DNA of 64,000 nt from Poriferisodalis sp965221945. GTDB taxonomy: Bacteria; Actinomycetota; Acidimicrobiia; Acidimicrobiales; Poriferisodalaceae. Below are positions 35,099 to 43,723 of this stretch, piece after piece. Both the position numbers and the translations under genes were made by a program. The notes under the pieces were generated by a model. That model saw nothing but the letters and a program-made list of their open reading frames with translations. It was not told the origin of the DNA and searched no databases. Every line of letters starts with the position of its first letter. Positions within the stretch are counted from its first letter, which is position 1. The stretch covers positions 3,782,001 through 3,846,000 of the forward strand of contig NZ_OZ244925.1 of assembly GCF_965221945.1 (NCBI RefSeq), given 5' to 3'.

Positions 35099-36919
35099 TC
35101 AGAGGCACTCGGACTCGCCGACGGCGACCGCGAAGGGACTCGTCTCGTTGTAGTCGGCGAAGTGCTCCTCGGTGTCGAAGCGATCGAGGTCTCGCAGGCT
35201 GCGCGCCACCGCTGATGCGCCGCCCGCTCGCTCGAGCCAGGTTGCAAACGTCTCGCCTGCATCCCGCTCCCCGACGTAGCGCTCGACGATTCGCACTACC
35301 GCGTGCGGCGCATTCTTAGCGGGCAGTCGCAGCGCCCGGGACCCGAACTTGATCTGCTCTTGGCCGACATGACCACCGAGCAGCAACTGGTACCCGGGTG
35401 CCGATTTGGCCTCGACGCGCCGCTCGATGCCGAAGAAGCCGATGTCGGCGACATGATGCTGACCGCAGCTGTTCATGCAGCCCGAGATGTTGATGCGAAG
35501 CCCTGGCACTTCGGCCAGCCCGGCTTCTTCGAGCGCATCGGTGATCGCTTCTGCCAGCCCTCTCGACTGGGTCACTGCCAGACTGCAGGTGTCGGCGCCC
35601 GGGCATGCCACCACATCGCGCAGCAGCTCGGCGCCGGCGGAGGCCATGGCGATCTCAGCGAGCCGGCGGTAGAGGTCTCCCAGTTGATGCTCTTGCAGGT
35701 CTCGGAAGACGAGGTTCTGACGATTCGTCAGCCGCACGCTTGCCCCCAGGGCGCGCTGGGCGTCTGCGAGGGCGCGGAACTGTACCGTGGTGATGTCGCC
35801 GAGGGGGGCATGTGCGTAGGCAGAGACGGTGCCGTTGGTGGTGCCGCGCACCACGTTGACCCGCTCCCAGTCGGCGTATTCGCTCACCCCGTCGACCGGG
35901 CGGCGGACAGCAATGGTCACCGGAACCGATGCAGCGCCGTGGCCCACGAGGCTGACACCGTCCGATGCCTGCCCCGCAGGCTCGTCGCCCTCGAGCATCA
36001 CGGCATCGGGAAGCCCGCCGGGCCAGCTCGTCGACGCAATCAGCGTTCGGCGGATGCTGAGCACCCGACGCCGGACCTCGTCGATCCCTAGCGTGTCCAC
36101 GAGCCACTTCATGCGGGCGCGGAGCCTGTTGTCGCGGTTGCCCGCTTGGTCGAAGACCCGCAGAATCGCCTCGATCGTCGGCAGCAGGTCTTCGCGTGGA
36201 GTGAAGTCCTCCAATGCCAGCGCGGCATGGGGGTTGGCCCCAAGGCCTCCAGCCACATACACCCGAAAGCCGGCTTGGCGCTTGCCGTGTTCGTTCATAT
36301 CGACGGCCGCGACCACACCGACATCGTTGAACATGGCCTGGCCGCAATCGGTGTCGCAGCCCGAGAAGTTGATCTTGAACTTCCGGGGAAGCCGCTGGGC
36401 GATGGGGTTGCGCACGAAGTGCTCGTATGCGGCCTCGGCCCACGGCGAGATGTCCAGGATCTCATACGGGCACGCACCGGCCAGATGGCAGCCCGCTATG
36501 TTGCGCACCGTATCTCCGCATGCCTCCCGCGTCGTGAGGCCCACGCTCGCCAGCAGCCGCAGCACTTCGCCCATCTGGTCGAGTTGCACGTAGTGCATCT
36601 GCAAGTTCTGACGTGTGGTGATGTGCGCCCAGCCCCGGCTGTAGTGCTCGGCGAGGTAGCCGATCATCTCGAGCTGCTCGGGCCGAATCGACCCGTACGG
36701 CACTTTGATGCGCACCATCTGGTTGCGTCCGCCTTGGCGCTGGCCGTAGACGCCGTTGGTCAGTCGATACGTCTTGTACACGTCCTCGTCGATGTGACCG
36801 TCGAAGTACTGCTGGGTGATCGACTCCCATTTGACGATGTCGCCCAGGAACGGCTCGGCGAGATCCGTGTCGCGTGGTACGGGCCGCTGGAAAGCAGCTG
36901 GTCGGTAGAGAATTGTCAT
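35099..36919 (-). CDS. sir: Ferredoxin-dependent sulfite (or nitrite) reductase, siroheme type
   Basis: The 606-residue enzyme starts at ATG 36919 (MTILYRPAAF), which overlaps the methyltransferase stop. It has the repeated NIR_SIR ferredoxin-like and 4Fe-4S domains: TTRQNLQMHYVQLDQM, GDTVRNIAGCHLAGACPYE in the first half, and the cluster cysteines CPGADTC and GCMNSCGQH in the second. It reduces sulfite to sulfide for Cys/Met synthesis, or nitrite to ammonia. The neighbouring siroheme-biosynthesis and cystathionine synthase genes favour sulfite. Confidence 0.88.
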   Translation of the reverse strand: MTILYRPAAFQRPVPRDTDLAEPFLGDIVKWESITQQYFDGHIDEDVYKTYRLTNGVYGQRQGGRNQMVRIKVPYGSIRPEQLEMIGYLAEHYSRGWAHITTRQNLQMHYVQLDQMGEVLRLLASVGLTTREACGDTVRNIAGCHLAGACPYEILDISPWAEAAYEHFVRNPIAQRLPRKFKINFSGCDTDCGQAMFNDVGVVAAVDMNEHGKRQAGFRVYVAGGLGANPHAALALEDFTPREDLLPTIEAILRVFDQAGNRDNRLRARMKWLVDTLGIDEVRRRVLSIRRTLIASTSWPGGLPDAVMLEGDEPAGQASDGVSLVGHGAASVPVTIAVRRPVDGVSEYADWERVNVVRGTTNGTVSAYAHAPLGDITTVQFRALADAQRALGASVRLTNRQNLVFRDLQEHQLGDLYRRLAEIAMASAGAELLRDVVACPGADTCSLAVTQSRGLAEAITDALEEAGLAEVPGLRINISGCMNSCGQHHVADIGFFGIERRVEAKSAPGYQLLLGGHVGQEQIKFGSRALRLPAKNAPHAVVRIVERYVGERDAGETFATWLERAGGASAVARSLRDLDRFDTEEHFADYNETSPFAVAVGESECL

Positions 36920-37722
36920 GCTGTGCCTCCGAGGGCGCCGTGGTGAGCAGTGCTGTGGTGAGAAGTGCCGTGGTGGGTGGTGAGATGGTGGGTGGTGAGA
37001 TGGTCGCTTTGCCACACCGGCAACCCTTCAAAACCCGCGACATCGCCGATCACGATGGTTGCCGGGGCGGGAACTCGGACCTGTGCGAGCCGGGCAAGGG
37101 TGGTGCGCTCCACCTGTTGACATGCGGTTGTGGCCGAGCCGATCACCGCGACCGGCTCATCGGGCGACCGGCCGCCTGCGATCAGCACCGTGGCGATGTG
37201 AGGCGCCAAGCGCACCCCCATGAGCACAACCAGCGTGTGATCGAGCTGGGCGAGGGCGAGCCAGTCCACGCCCGCCACGTCGTGGGCGCTGGCAGCCGTC
37301 ACAACGGTGAAGCCATGCGATCGGCCTCGATGGGTCAGCGGGATGCCGGCGGCCGCGGGAGCAGCAATGGCGCTCGACAGGCCGGGCACTACTTCCACGC
37401 GATGACCGGCGTCGAGCAACGCGAAGGCCTCCTCGCCGCCTCGGCCGAACACATAAGGGTCGCCGCCCTTGAGCCGGACAACGACCTCGTAGAGAGCCGC
37501 GTAATGGAGCAGCAGGGCGTTGAGGTCGGCCTGGGCGCGACGCGGATCGCCCGGTCGCTTGCCGACATCGACCAGCGGTGTTCCCGACGGAATGAGATCG
37601 AGCACGCCCGATCCGACGAGCCGGTCATGGATCACCACATCGGCCCGTCCCAGCAGTCGCGCTGCCCGCATCGTCAGCAAGTCCGGGTCGCCGGGTCCTG
37701 CGCCGACCAGATACACCGTCAT
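36916..37722 (-). CDS. cobA: Uroporphyrinogen-III C-methyltransferase with His-rich tail
   Basis: The 268-residue SAM-dependent enzyme makes precorrin-2, the siroheme precursor. It has VYLVGAGPGDPDLLT, VVRLKGGDPYVFGRGGEEA, EVVPGLSSAIAAPAAAGIPL and LVVLMGV in family order. The last 25 residues are an unusual His/Thr repeat (HHLTTHH, HHGTSHHSTAHH) encoded by an imperfect tandem repeat at about 36940-37000. The tail could bind Fe2+ for the next step or be a neutral expansion. Overlaps of 4 bases with both neighbours show an operon cysG(N)-cobA-sir. Confidence 0.92.
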   Translation of the reverse strand: MTVYLVGAGPGDPDLLTMRAARLLGRADVVIHDRLVGSGVLDLIPSGTPLVDVGKRPGDPRRAQADLNALLLHYAALYEVVVRLKGGDPYVFGRGGEEAFALLDAGHRVEVVPGLSSAIAAPAAAGIPLTHRGRSHGFTVVTAASAHDVAGVDWLALAQLDHTLVVLMGVRLAPHIATVLIAGGRSPDEPVAVIGSATTACQQVERTTLARLAQVRVPAPATIVIGDVAGFEGLPVWQSDHLTTHHLTTHHGTSHHSTAHHGALGGTA

Positions 37723-38441
37723 CGAAGCGTCACCGCTTGCGTCTGCTCTGTGTCGTCAGCGGCTGCGTCGGTGTCGGCGGCCGCGTCAAGGCCGAGGGCG
37801 GCGCGCAGCCGCCGACGTGCCCACGCGCCCCGGCCAGCCCTGACGGCGTCGAGGAGGCCGTCGTCGAGGGCTTCTTGCCAGCCCGGATGCTCCGACGTCC
37901 CGGTGGCTGCGCGCAGTTCAGCCCGTGCAGCGCTCAAGAGCCGAACGAGTTCCTCTGCGCCGTCGTCGAGTTCGCGCCCGAAGCGGCTGCGCAGCCACGA
38001 CGCCAGCGCCGGAGAGATGCCTTGCGTGCTGACCGAGACAGACAGCGTGCCTCGTCGCGCTACAGCCGGCAGGATGAACGAGCAATTGTCGATGTCGTCG
38101 GCCGAGTTGACCCAGACGCCGCTCGCTTCGCCGTCTGCGAACACCTGCGCGTCCACCTCGAGTTCGCCCGTGCAGGTGAACGCCAGCCGGTAGCCCGCGA
38201 CTTCGCCCTGCTGGTAGGGCCGGCGGTGCCATTGCACGTCATCTCGCTCGGCGATTGCGGGGACCGCACTCGGCGCCACGACGGTGACTGCCGCACCAGT
38301 GGGCACCAAGCGCTCGATCTTGCGTGCGGCCACGACGCCTGCGCCGACCACCAACACCCGACGGCCGCGAAGGTCGAGGTACACGGGGTACGAGTGCCGG
38401 TCGGCAAGGGACGTGGCAGGTGTTGACACGGGTGTTGACAT
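37719..38441 (-). CDS. Precorrin-2 dehydrogenase / sirohydrochlorin ferrochelatase (CysG N-terminal type)
   Basis: The 240-residue protein has the Rossmann start YLDLRGRRVLVVGAGVVAAR, VWVNSADDIDNCSFILPAV and VSTQGISPALASWLR, the dimerisation/chelatase part of the CysG/Met8 family. It oxidises precorrin-2 and inserts Fe2+ to make siroheme, the cofactor of the reductase two genes on. It is the first gene of the unit. The 5' flank (38442-38480) is AT-rich, with ATATTA at 38453-38458 as a possible -10 in minus-strand sense (TAATAT). Confidence 0.92.
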   Translation of the reverse strand: MSTPVSTPATSLADRHSYPVYLDLRGRRVLVVGAGVVAARKIERLVPTGAAVTVVAPSAVPAIAERDDVQWHRRPYQQGEVAGYRLAFTCTGELEVDAQVFADGEASGVWVNSADDIDNCSFILPAVARRGTLSVSVSTQGISPALASWLRSRFGRELDDGAEELVRLLSAARAELRAATGTSEHPGWQEALDDGLLDAVRAGRGAWARRRLRAALGLDAAADTDAAADDTEQTQAVTLR

Positions 38442-38544
38442 AGGCGGCAGCTATATTACCGACAAATATGATCAACTTACTCAGGAATTAGCTGCGGCGG
38501 GTCTGGCCAGCCCGATATCGGTCCCAGATTTCACACGGTGGCGA

Positions 38545-39723
38545 TCACGAGCAGGTGTGTGCAGCCTGCAGTGCCGAGCAGATGTCGGCTGTCACGTCGT
38601 CGGGATGCTCGAGTCCCATCGACATCCTGATCATCCCCTCGCCGATGCCGATTGCTGCACGCTCAGTGGGTGCAAGCTGGGCATGGGTCATCGACGCCGG
38701 ATGGTTGACGAGCGTCTCGGGACCACCCAGCGAAGGCGCCAAGTAGGCCAGATGCAGCGCATCCACAAATGTGCAGGCTGCCTCGTAACCCCCGACGAAC
38801 TCGAAGGTGACGCAGCCTCCGCCCGATGCCATCTGTCTGGCCGCGAGTTCGCGCTGAGGATGCCGGTCGAGTCCGGGGTAGAACACCTCGGCGACGGCGC
38901 TGTGGGCGCTGAGAATGCCGGCAACCTGCAGAGCATTCGCACACTGGCGCTCGATGCGGACCCCGAGTGTCTTGAGGCCGCGCAGCGCATTCCAGCTGTC
39001 GAACGCCGACGCCGAACTGCCCTGCACCACCCCATAGCCCCACAGTTCATTGACCAGCGTCTTCTCGCCGGCAATCACCCCGAGAGTGGCGTCGTTGTGG
39101 CCCGACAGTGCTTTGGTGGCCGAGTGGACCACGAGGTCCACTCCGTAGTCCAGAGGACGCTGGATGAGCGGCGTGGCCATCGTCGAGTCGACCACGGTGA
39201 TGGGGCCGGCGATGGCGCCCAACGCATCGAGATCGGCCAGGGCAAGCGTCGGGTTGCTGGGCGTCTCGACGAAGACCAATGTCGTGCGGCCCGGCTCGAC
39301 GGCGGCCAGCCATGCCTCGGTTTCTTCCACATCCACAAAGGTGACGTCGATCCCAAATCGCGGACATACCTGGGTGAAGAGCTGCAACGTGCCAGAGAAC
39401 AGTTGACGCTGGGTGACCACATGGCTTCCTTGCGAGCACATCCCGAGCACCACCGTCGAGATGGCGCCCATTCCGCTGGAGCTGCAGATGGCTGCCTCGG
39501 CACCCTCCAGTTCGGCCACGGCGTCGGCGAATGCCTGCACCGTGGGATTGCCGTACCTCCCGTAGAAATCGGTTACACGGGGACGTACGGCTCTGCGCGC
39601 GGCATCCGCCGCGTCCGCGGCCCCGAACGCTGTGGATGGCTCGAGTCTAGGCGCCAGTCCGCCTTCGACGCTGCGGCCGGCCAACAGAGCAGCCGTTTCG
39701 GGATGGTGAGCAGGTCGGTTCAT
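38545..39723 (-). CDS. Cystathionine gamma-synthase-type PLP enzyme
   Basis: The 392-residue protein (ATG 39723 behind GGAG) belongs to the Cys/Met-metabolism PLP family. It shows YGRYGNPTVQAFADAVAELE, the phosphate-binding CSSSGMGAIST, VFVETPSNPTLALADL and the cofactor lysine in VVHSATKALSGHNDATLG. Members include cystathionine gamma-synthase, beta/gamma-lyases and O-acetylhomoserine sulfhydrylase; these cannot be separated by eye. It sits 103 bases upstream of the siroheme unit on the same strand and fits use of the sulfide it makes. Confidence 0.9.
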   Translation of the reverse strand: MNRPAHHPETAALLAGRSVEGGLAPRLEPSTAFGAADAADAARRAVRPRVTDFYGRYGNPTVQAFADAVAELEGAEAAICSSSGMGAISTVVLGMCSQGSHVVTQRQLFSGTLQLFTQVCPRFGIDVTFVDVEETEAWLAAVEPGRTTLVFVETPSNPTLALADLDALGAIAGPITVVDSTMATPLIQRPLDYGVDLVVHSATKALSGHNDATLGVIAGEKTLVNELWGYGVVQGSSASAFDSWNALRGLKTLGVRIERQCANALQVAGILSAHSAVAEVFYPGLDRHPQRELAARQMASGGGCVTFEFVGGYEAACTFVDALHLAYLAPSLGGPETLVNHPASMTHAQLAPTERAAIGIGEGMIRMSMGLEHPDDVTADICSALQAAHTCS

Positions 39724-40163
39724 CGCTGTCTCCATATGAACGACAGCTACGTCATGGACAGCCGGAAGGCAAATGGGGATAACTCGATCGCAAATCGGGA
39801 TCGGCCGCACCTGTGCCAACAGAAGAAGCGCCCGGAGCACCCGCCATATTGCCGGACGCACTGCACCGCGACCCGCCGCTACAGATGTCGGCAGTCAAGC
39901 TACAAGATGCGCGACAGCACCGATACCACCGATACCACCGATACCACTACAGCCGCCTCAACCGTCCCTGATGCACCGGTCGTCACCGTGACTCACGGAT
40001 CCATAGGCACCACCAACGGACGGCTACCTTGCGGAAACGTTGAACGCGTTTTCCAGCCTGTGGGGCTGACTACGGCGCCGGATCTTCACGGGACTGGGCA
40101 GCCGAGGGCACAGCCCTACTTGGGGTTCGGGCCGTAGCGGATTCGGCGTCGCGAGCAGCCGCG
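39724..40163. other. 440-bp gap with a 9-bp microsatellite
   Basis: No gene is supported. GATACCACC occurs three times in tandem at 39922-39948 (last copy with T at its end). An open stretch at about 40090-40163 reads RDWAAEGTALLGVRAVADSA in frame with the following remnant but I do not recognise it. I looked for a SAM or S-box riboswitch upstream of the minus-strand synthase and found none. Confidence 0.4.
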
Positions 40164-40475
40164 GTGGAGAACATCCTCACAGCACACAGGCGACCGCAGG
40201 CGAACGCTGAGCCGCTAGGCAGTCTGCAACTGCTCGTGCACCTCGAGCAATCCGGTTTCGCTGGTGCCCCCCAATTCCTCGGCACCGAGCCCGATGGCTT
40301 GATCGTGCTCAACCGTCTTTCGGGACGGACAGGCGACGGCATTCATCGACTGGGACGGGAAGGGATCCTCGAAACGCTCGACAGTCAGCGCCAGGCCGCC
40401 GAGCAGCTCTGCACTCTCATTGCCCAGTCAGCGACCGCCGCTAGCGCAGAAGCGCAATTCCGCCCCAGTCGCTGA
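40164..40475 (+). pseudogene. Second APH-like phosphotransferase remnant
   Basis: The frame contains LLVHLEQSGFAGAPQFLG and REGILETLDSQRQAAEQL, closely matching the remnant at 28638 (LLTHLEHAGFAGAPRFIA, REGILATLDSQHRAAEQH). In another frame it also holds VFRDGQATAFIDWDG (40315-40361), matching 30570. Between these blocks most of the kinase is gone and the reading frame shifts. It is a decayed paralogue with a different deletion pattern. Confidence 0.65.
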
Positions 40476-40555
40476 TGACGAAGTGGCGGCAGATATCGGC
40501 TTGACACGCTCCGACAGCGGCGTTCGACTTGAGAGGCGCGTCATCCAATAAGCGA

Positions 40556-40584
40556 TTGGCAGAAATAAACACAACACTTATAAT
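40556..40584 (+). promoter_or_regulatory. Near-consensus promoter for a leaderless mRNA
   Basis: TTGGCA (40556-40561) and TATAAT (40579-40584) are separated by 17 bases. The ATG of the next gene lies at 40591, 6 bases after the -10, so transcription should start at or within a base of the start codon. No Shine-Dalgarno sequence is possible in such a transcript. This is the strongest sigma-70-like promoter I noticed in the window. Confidence 0.75.
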
Positions 40585-40590
40585 ATTCAC

Positions 40591-41589
40591 ATGCTTATGG
40601 AGTTAATGCAGCTGTTCGACAGCGTCGGCATCGCCGGGACTCTGAGTTCAGACGCGCATACAACTGCTCATGCAGATGGCGTGCTCGACGCCGAGGTTGA
40701 CGACATGCGGGTTCGATTCGCTGTCGAGGTGCAGAGCCGCGCTCCGTATCCCGGTGAGACCCGGCGATTGGAGCCCCAGCGAGATCGTCTCGCAACCGTG
40801 GGTGTCCCCCTGCTCGTGGCACCGCTCATTACCGAGTCCACCGGACGAGCGCTCACCGAAGCGCAGTGGTCGTGGGCCGACACCCACGGCAACGCTGATG
40901 TCCGTGCACGCGGAATCCGCATCAGTCGGCGGATACCGAGCCGTTCTGTGAGGAAACAGCGTCGCGGCTTGCCGACAGGATCCGGATCGTGGTCGATCAT
41001 CCGTTCACTCATTTCCGAGGGCGTTGTGGAGGGGGAAACCAAGTTCGCGGAACGAGCTGGCGTCAGCCAACCTCGAGTGTCACAGGTGTTGTCGGCACTG
41101 TTGGCTGCTGAACTCGTCGAACGCCAGGGGCGATCAAGATGGGCCGCGGACCGGCCGGCGCTGCTCGATGCCCTACTGAGGGACTATGCGGGAGCGCGCG
41201 GCTTCACTAGCTGGTTCTACTCGCTTGATCCTCCTCAGCAGACATGCGACCGAATCGTGGCCGCTGCAGAGTCCCTGCGAGCTGACGCCGTCATCTCGGG
41301 TGACGTCGCCGCTGACCGCCTGGTCCCGTGGCGCGTACCTACGCACTCGACTGTGTACGCGGGCGATCACCGTTTGGCCGCCCACCTCGAGATGATTCCC
41401 GCTCAAGGCCCCGACGACGCGAACGTCGAGTTGATCGTGCCGGCAGATACCTCGGTCCTTCGTATCCGCCATGACGGCGATCCGACTCTTGCCCATCCGA
41501 CGCAGGTGATCTTGGATCTCCAGCGACTCGGCGGGACCGACCGACACGAAGCCGCAGAGGGAATTCGTGAATGGCTACTAGCCCGCTAG
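40591..41589 (+). CDS. AbiEi-like type IV antitoxin / winged-helix regulator
   Basis: The 332-residue protein has an N-terminal nuclease-like or REase-like region (VEVQSRAPYPGETRRLEPQR, VPLLVAPLITESTGRALTE), a central winged helix (KFAERAGVSQPRVSQVLSAL) and a C-terminal domain ending in VILDLQRLGG. This architecture resembles AbiEi-type antitoxins, which repress their operon and counter an AbiEii nucleotidyltransferase toxin. It is predicted to be translated from a leaderless mRNA. The downstream partner overlaps its end but is broken. Assignment to AbiEi is moderate. Confidence 0.65.
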   Translation: MLMELMQLFDSVGIAGTLSSDAHTTAHADGVLDAEVDDMRVRFAVEVQSRAPYPGETRRLEPQRDRLATVGVPLLVAPLITESTGRALTEAQWSWADTHGNADVRARGIRISRRIPSRSVRKQRRGLPTGSGSWSIIRSLISEGVVEGETKFAERAGVSQPRVSQVLSALLAAELVERQGRSRWAADRPALLDALLRDYAGARGFTSWFYSLDPPQQTCDRIVAAAESLRADAVISGDVAADRLVPWRVPTHSTVYAGDHRLAAHLEMIPAQGPDDANVELIVPADTSVLRIRHDGDPTLAHPTQVILDLQRLGGTDRHEAAEGIREWLLAR

Positions 41590-41880
41590 AACAACTCGAC
41601 TTGACCTGTGCATCGACTGCCCGCCGACCGCTGTCAGCAACAACTATGCCGTCGTCGACGTTCTGATCCTCAAGGTCGCCCGTACGGTGCGGCGCGCAGA
41701 CAGCGATGCTGTCGACGTCTGGCGCGCACTTGAGGTCTGCGCCGCTGCCGGCATACGCGATATCGACTTCGGTCCCAACGAGGAATCTGTCAGACAGGTC
41801 CTCAAGACACAGTTCGCGCGCGGCGGTGACGCGATAGATGAGATCGGCCGAGCGCAGAATCTCTCTGACGTCGAAGCCAC
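41571..41880 (+). pseudogene. Broken AbiEii-like partner gene
   Basis: An ATG at 41571 (MATSPLEQLDL) overlaps the end of the AbiEi-like gene, as expected for a coupled partner, but its frame stops after 32 codons. In the -1 frame the sequence continues with AVVDVLILKVARTVRRADSD, AVDVWRALEVCAAAGI and LKTQFARGGDAIDE, text that resembles the C-terminal helical region of such toxin partners. Some 100-150 residues seem to be missing. The catalytic part is gone, so the antitoxin is an orphan. Confidence 0.55.
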
Positions 41881-42366
41881 ACGCCGCGAGGACAGCCAGA
41901 CGATTGGGAGTTCGGGACGCTGCTCGGCCAATGCCGGGATACGCGGTGCGTGTTCGGGTTGAGTTCGCATCGCCCAGCGGACGATGTGGTCGGGATCGTT
42001 CAGGATCGTCCGGAGGGGTGCCTCACGACTTCCATTCCAGAGCTCGGTTCGGTGCAGCGCCCGCTGCAGTGTTCGCCGCACGATCCGCGAGGTCACCACC
42101 CATCGCGGCAAGTCGAGAAAGATCAGAAGATCGGCACGCTCGGCCAGCAGAGGGCGGGGCGACGGGGTACTGCCACTCCGTGACCCACTGATCCTCAGCA
42201 GCCAGAGCGATGACGTCGTCGCGAAACGTCGGTCTCGGTTGCCACTCCGGACCGTGGTAAAGGGCGTCAATCTCCACATAGGGCAGCGCCAAGTGGGCCC
42301 CTACCTGCCGTGCAAGCGTCGACTTGCCGACGCCTGTCGCACCCGCCACCAAGACTCGCTTCGGCT
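41880..42366 (-). pseudogene. Frameshifted P-loop kinase (adenylate-kinase/FlaR-like)
   Basis: The N-terminal part reads LVAGATGVGKSTLARQVG, PYVEIDALYHGPEWQPRPTF and WVTEWQY in one frame. The rest (LLAERADLLIFLDLPRWV, RTLQRALHRTELWNGSREA, ILNDPDHIVRWAMRT) continues in another frame from about 42150. A second shift near 42365 separates the likely start codon. The blocks match the topology-modulation (FlaR-like) small kinases, which are about 170-190 residues. Two frame breaks indicate a pseudogene, unless they are assembly errors. Confidence 0.7.
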
Positions 42367-42539
42367 TTCCCGGCAGCGGATCGGATCACTTCAGGATCGG
42401 CACTCCTCCAAGGGTAGGTTCGAAGCTCGTCGGCACTCGTGTGTTGGTTGGTTCTGTCGAGCGGATTCGGTGGAGCAGGTCCCATCCCAGCGGTTCGAAG
42501 ATTCCCTGAGAGGCACCTTTGCGTTTGGAGCGCGCTCAC

Positions 42540-43004
42540 ATGAGGATTCAGATGTTCATCGAGAACCCGGCTGGGTCGGTTACCAAGCACCTCCATGACG
42601 AGGACACGCTCGTCCTCGTCGGCGAGCAAACCATTGCCGTGCCGTACCCGTACACCTACGGATTCATCCCAGGGGTCGCCGCACCCGACGGCGACTGCCG
42701 CGACTGCTTCCTCCTCGACACCACACCTGCCGCCACCGGCGACATTGTTGAAGTCGAACTCGTCGGGCTGCTCGAACAGTTCGAGGAAACAGGGGACCAG
42801 TGCCTCGTCGAGGACCACAACCTCCTCACCCGTCGCGTCGGCGACACCCGCCCCGCCACCGTCGATGAGATCGAGACGCTGAAGGAGTTCATCACCTCGG
42901 TATTCGGCGACACCGGTCCTGTCATGCATGTCGGCGCGGTCCGGGACGCCCGCGACGCGGCTCAACTCCTTTCCGACCGCCTCGACTGCGGAGCGGTCAT
43001 GTGA
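42540..43004 (+). CDS. Inorganic pyrophosphatase family protein (divergent)
   Basis: The 154-residue protein (ATG 42540 behind GGAG) has the soluble PPase landmarks YTYGFIPG and the acidic cluster DGDCRDCFLLDT, followed by VEVELVGLLEQFEE, and matches family I PPases in length. The cluster normally reads DGDPLDVLVL, so the Pro-Leu and hydrophobic positions are altered while the Asp residues are kept. It likely hydrolyses PPi, but a specialised substrate is possible. It is convergent with a P-loop kinase gene 9 bases away. Confidence 0.75.
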   Translation: MRIQMFIENPAGSVTKHLHDEDTLVLVGEQTIAVPYPYTYGFIPGVAAPDGDCRDCFLLDTTPAATGDIVEVELVGLLEQFEETGDQCLVEDHNLLTRRVGDTRPATVDEIETLKEFITSVFGDTGPVMHVGAVRDARDAAQLLSDRLDCGAVM

Positions 43005-43013
43005 CGGTCACCG

Positions 43014-43580
43014 TCACCGCACCCGAATCCGCGCGGCGGCGCGGTTGGCCATGATCTGTTCGACCGTTTCGGCCACAGTCAACCCGCTCGAATCAAGCCA
43101 GTAGCCGATCCTCGGAGTCGTCGACTCCAAGCCTGCAGCGAGCTGCGCGGCCGTGTACTCGCCCGGCCGGTAGGCCACCTTGATCCGTCCTCGTTCCCGA
43201 CGTTCCACCTCGTCGATAGACGGAACCAGGACGACGACATGAAGCCGAGCGGGACGAAGCAGCTCGACCACCTCGCCCAAGAAGTCGCCGAGAATCACGT
43301 CTTGGTAGAAGACCGTGAAGCCGGCCGCGGCGTACGCCCGAGCTGCATGCGCGCTGAGCTCGTAGCGGAGGCGGAGTTGCTGCACCGCCTCCGGTTCGGG
43401 ATCGGCGGACATCTCGACCCGGCCGTTGATCACGAAGCGGCGGAAGATGTCACCTCGCAAATGAACCGATCGAGACGTCCGCTGGGCGAGTGCCTCGGCG
43501 ATCGTCGACTTGCCCGACGCCGGGACGCCAGTGATCAGAAAAATGTCACCATCGGGCGACTGGGCAGCTGGCTCGGGCAT
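43014..43580 (-). CDS. AAA/P-loop small-molecule kinase (chloramphenicol-phosphotransferase-like)
   Basis: The 188-residue protein has Walker A GVPASGKSTIAEALAQ near residue 18 and HLRGDIFRRFVINGRVEM. A Walker-B/lid region follows (FTVFYQDVILGDFLGEVVEL), then LHVVVLVPSIDEVERRERGR. This arrangement is common in small kinases annotated as AAA-family ATPases or chloramphenicol phosphotransferase-like. The substrate is unknown. A truncated copy of its N terminus lies at 28478-28634. Confidence 0.8.
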   Translation of the reverse strand: MPEPAAQSPDGDIFLITGVPASGKSTIAEALAQRTSRSVHLRGDIFRRFVINGRVEMSADPEPEAVQQLRLRYELSAHAARAYAAAGFTVFYQDVILGDFLGEVVELLRPARLHVVVLVPSIDEVERRERGRIKVAYRPGEYTAAQLAAGLESTTPRIGYWLDSSGLTVAETVEQIMANRAAARIRVR

Positions 43581-43705
43581 AAGGGCCGCAACCTAGCGAG
43601 CGGCCCGCCGCCTGTCTCCCGAATAATGGCGTTGCGCGCAAGAACCTCTGGGTGAAAGATGCCGCTCGATTGCTGGCCCGAAAATCGATCGAGATCGCAA
43701 CATCG

Positions 43706-43720
43706 ATCAGATAATCTGAT
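43706..43720. promoter_or_regulatory. Perfect 15-bp palindrome, probable antitoxin operator
   Basis: ATCAGAT-A-ATCTGAT ends 3 bases before the ATG of the Phd-type antitoxin gene, and GATAAT inside it could be the -10. Antitoxins of this family repress their own promoter through such palindromes. It is retained even though the toxin gene is broken. Confidence 0.6.
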
Positions 43721-43723
43721 TTC

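Noticed and set aside
39724..39900. Possible SAM-type riboswitch before the cystathionine-synthase-like gene
   Set aside because: I looked for paired helices and conserved purine-rich cores in the leader and found nothing convincing.
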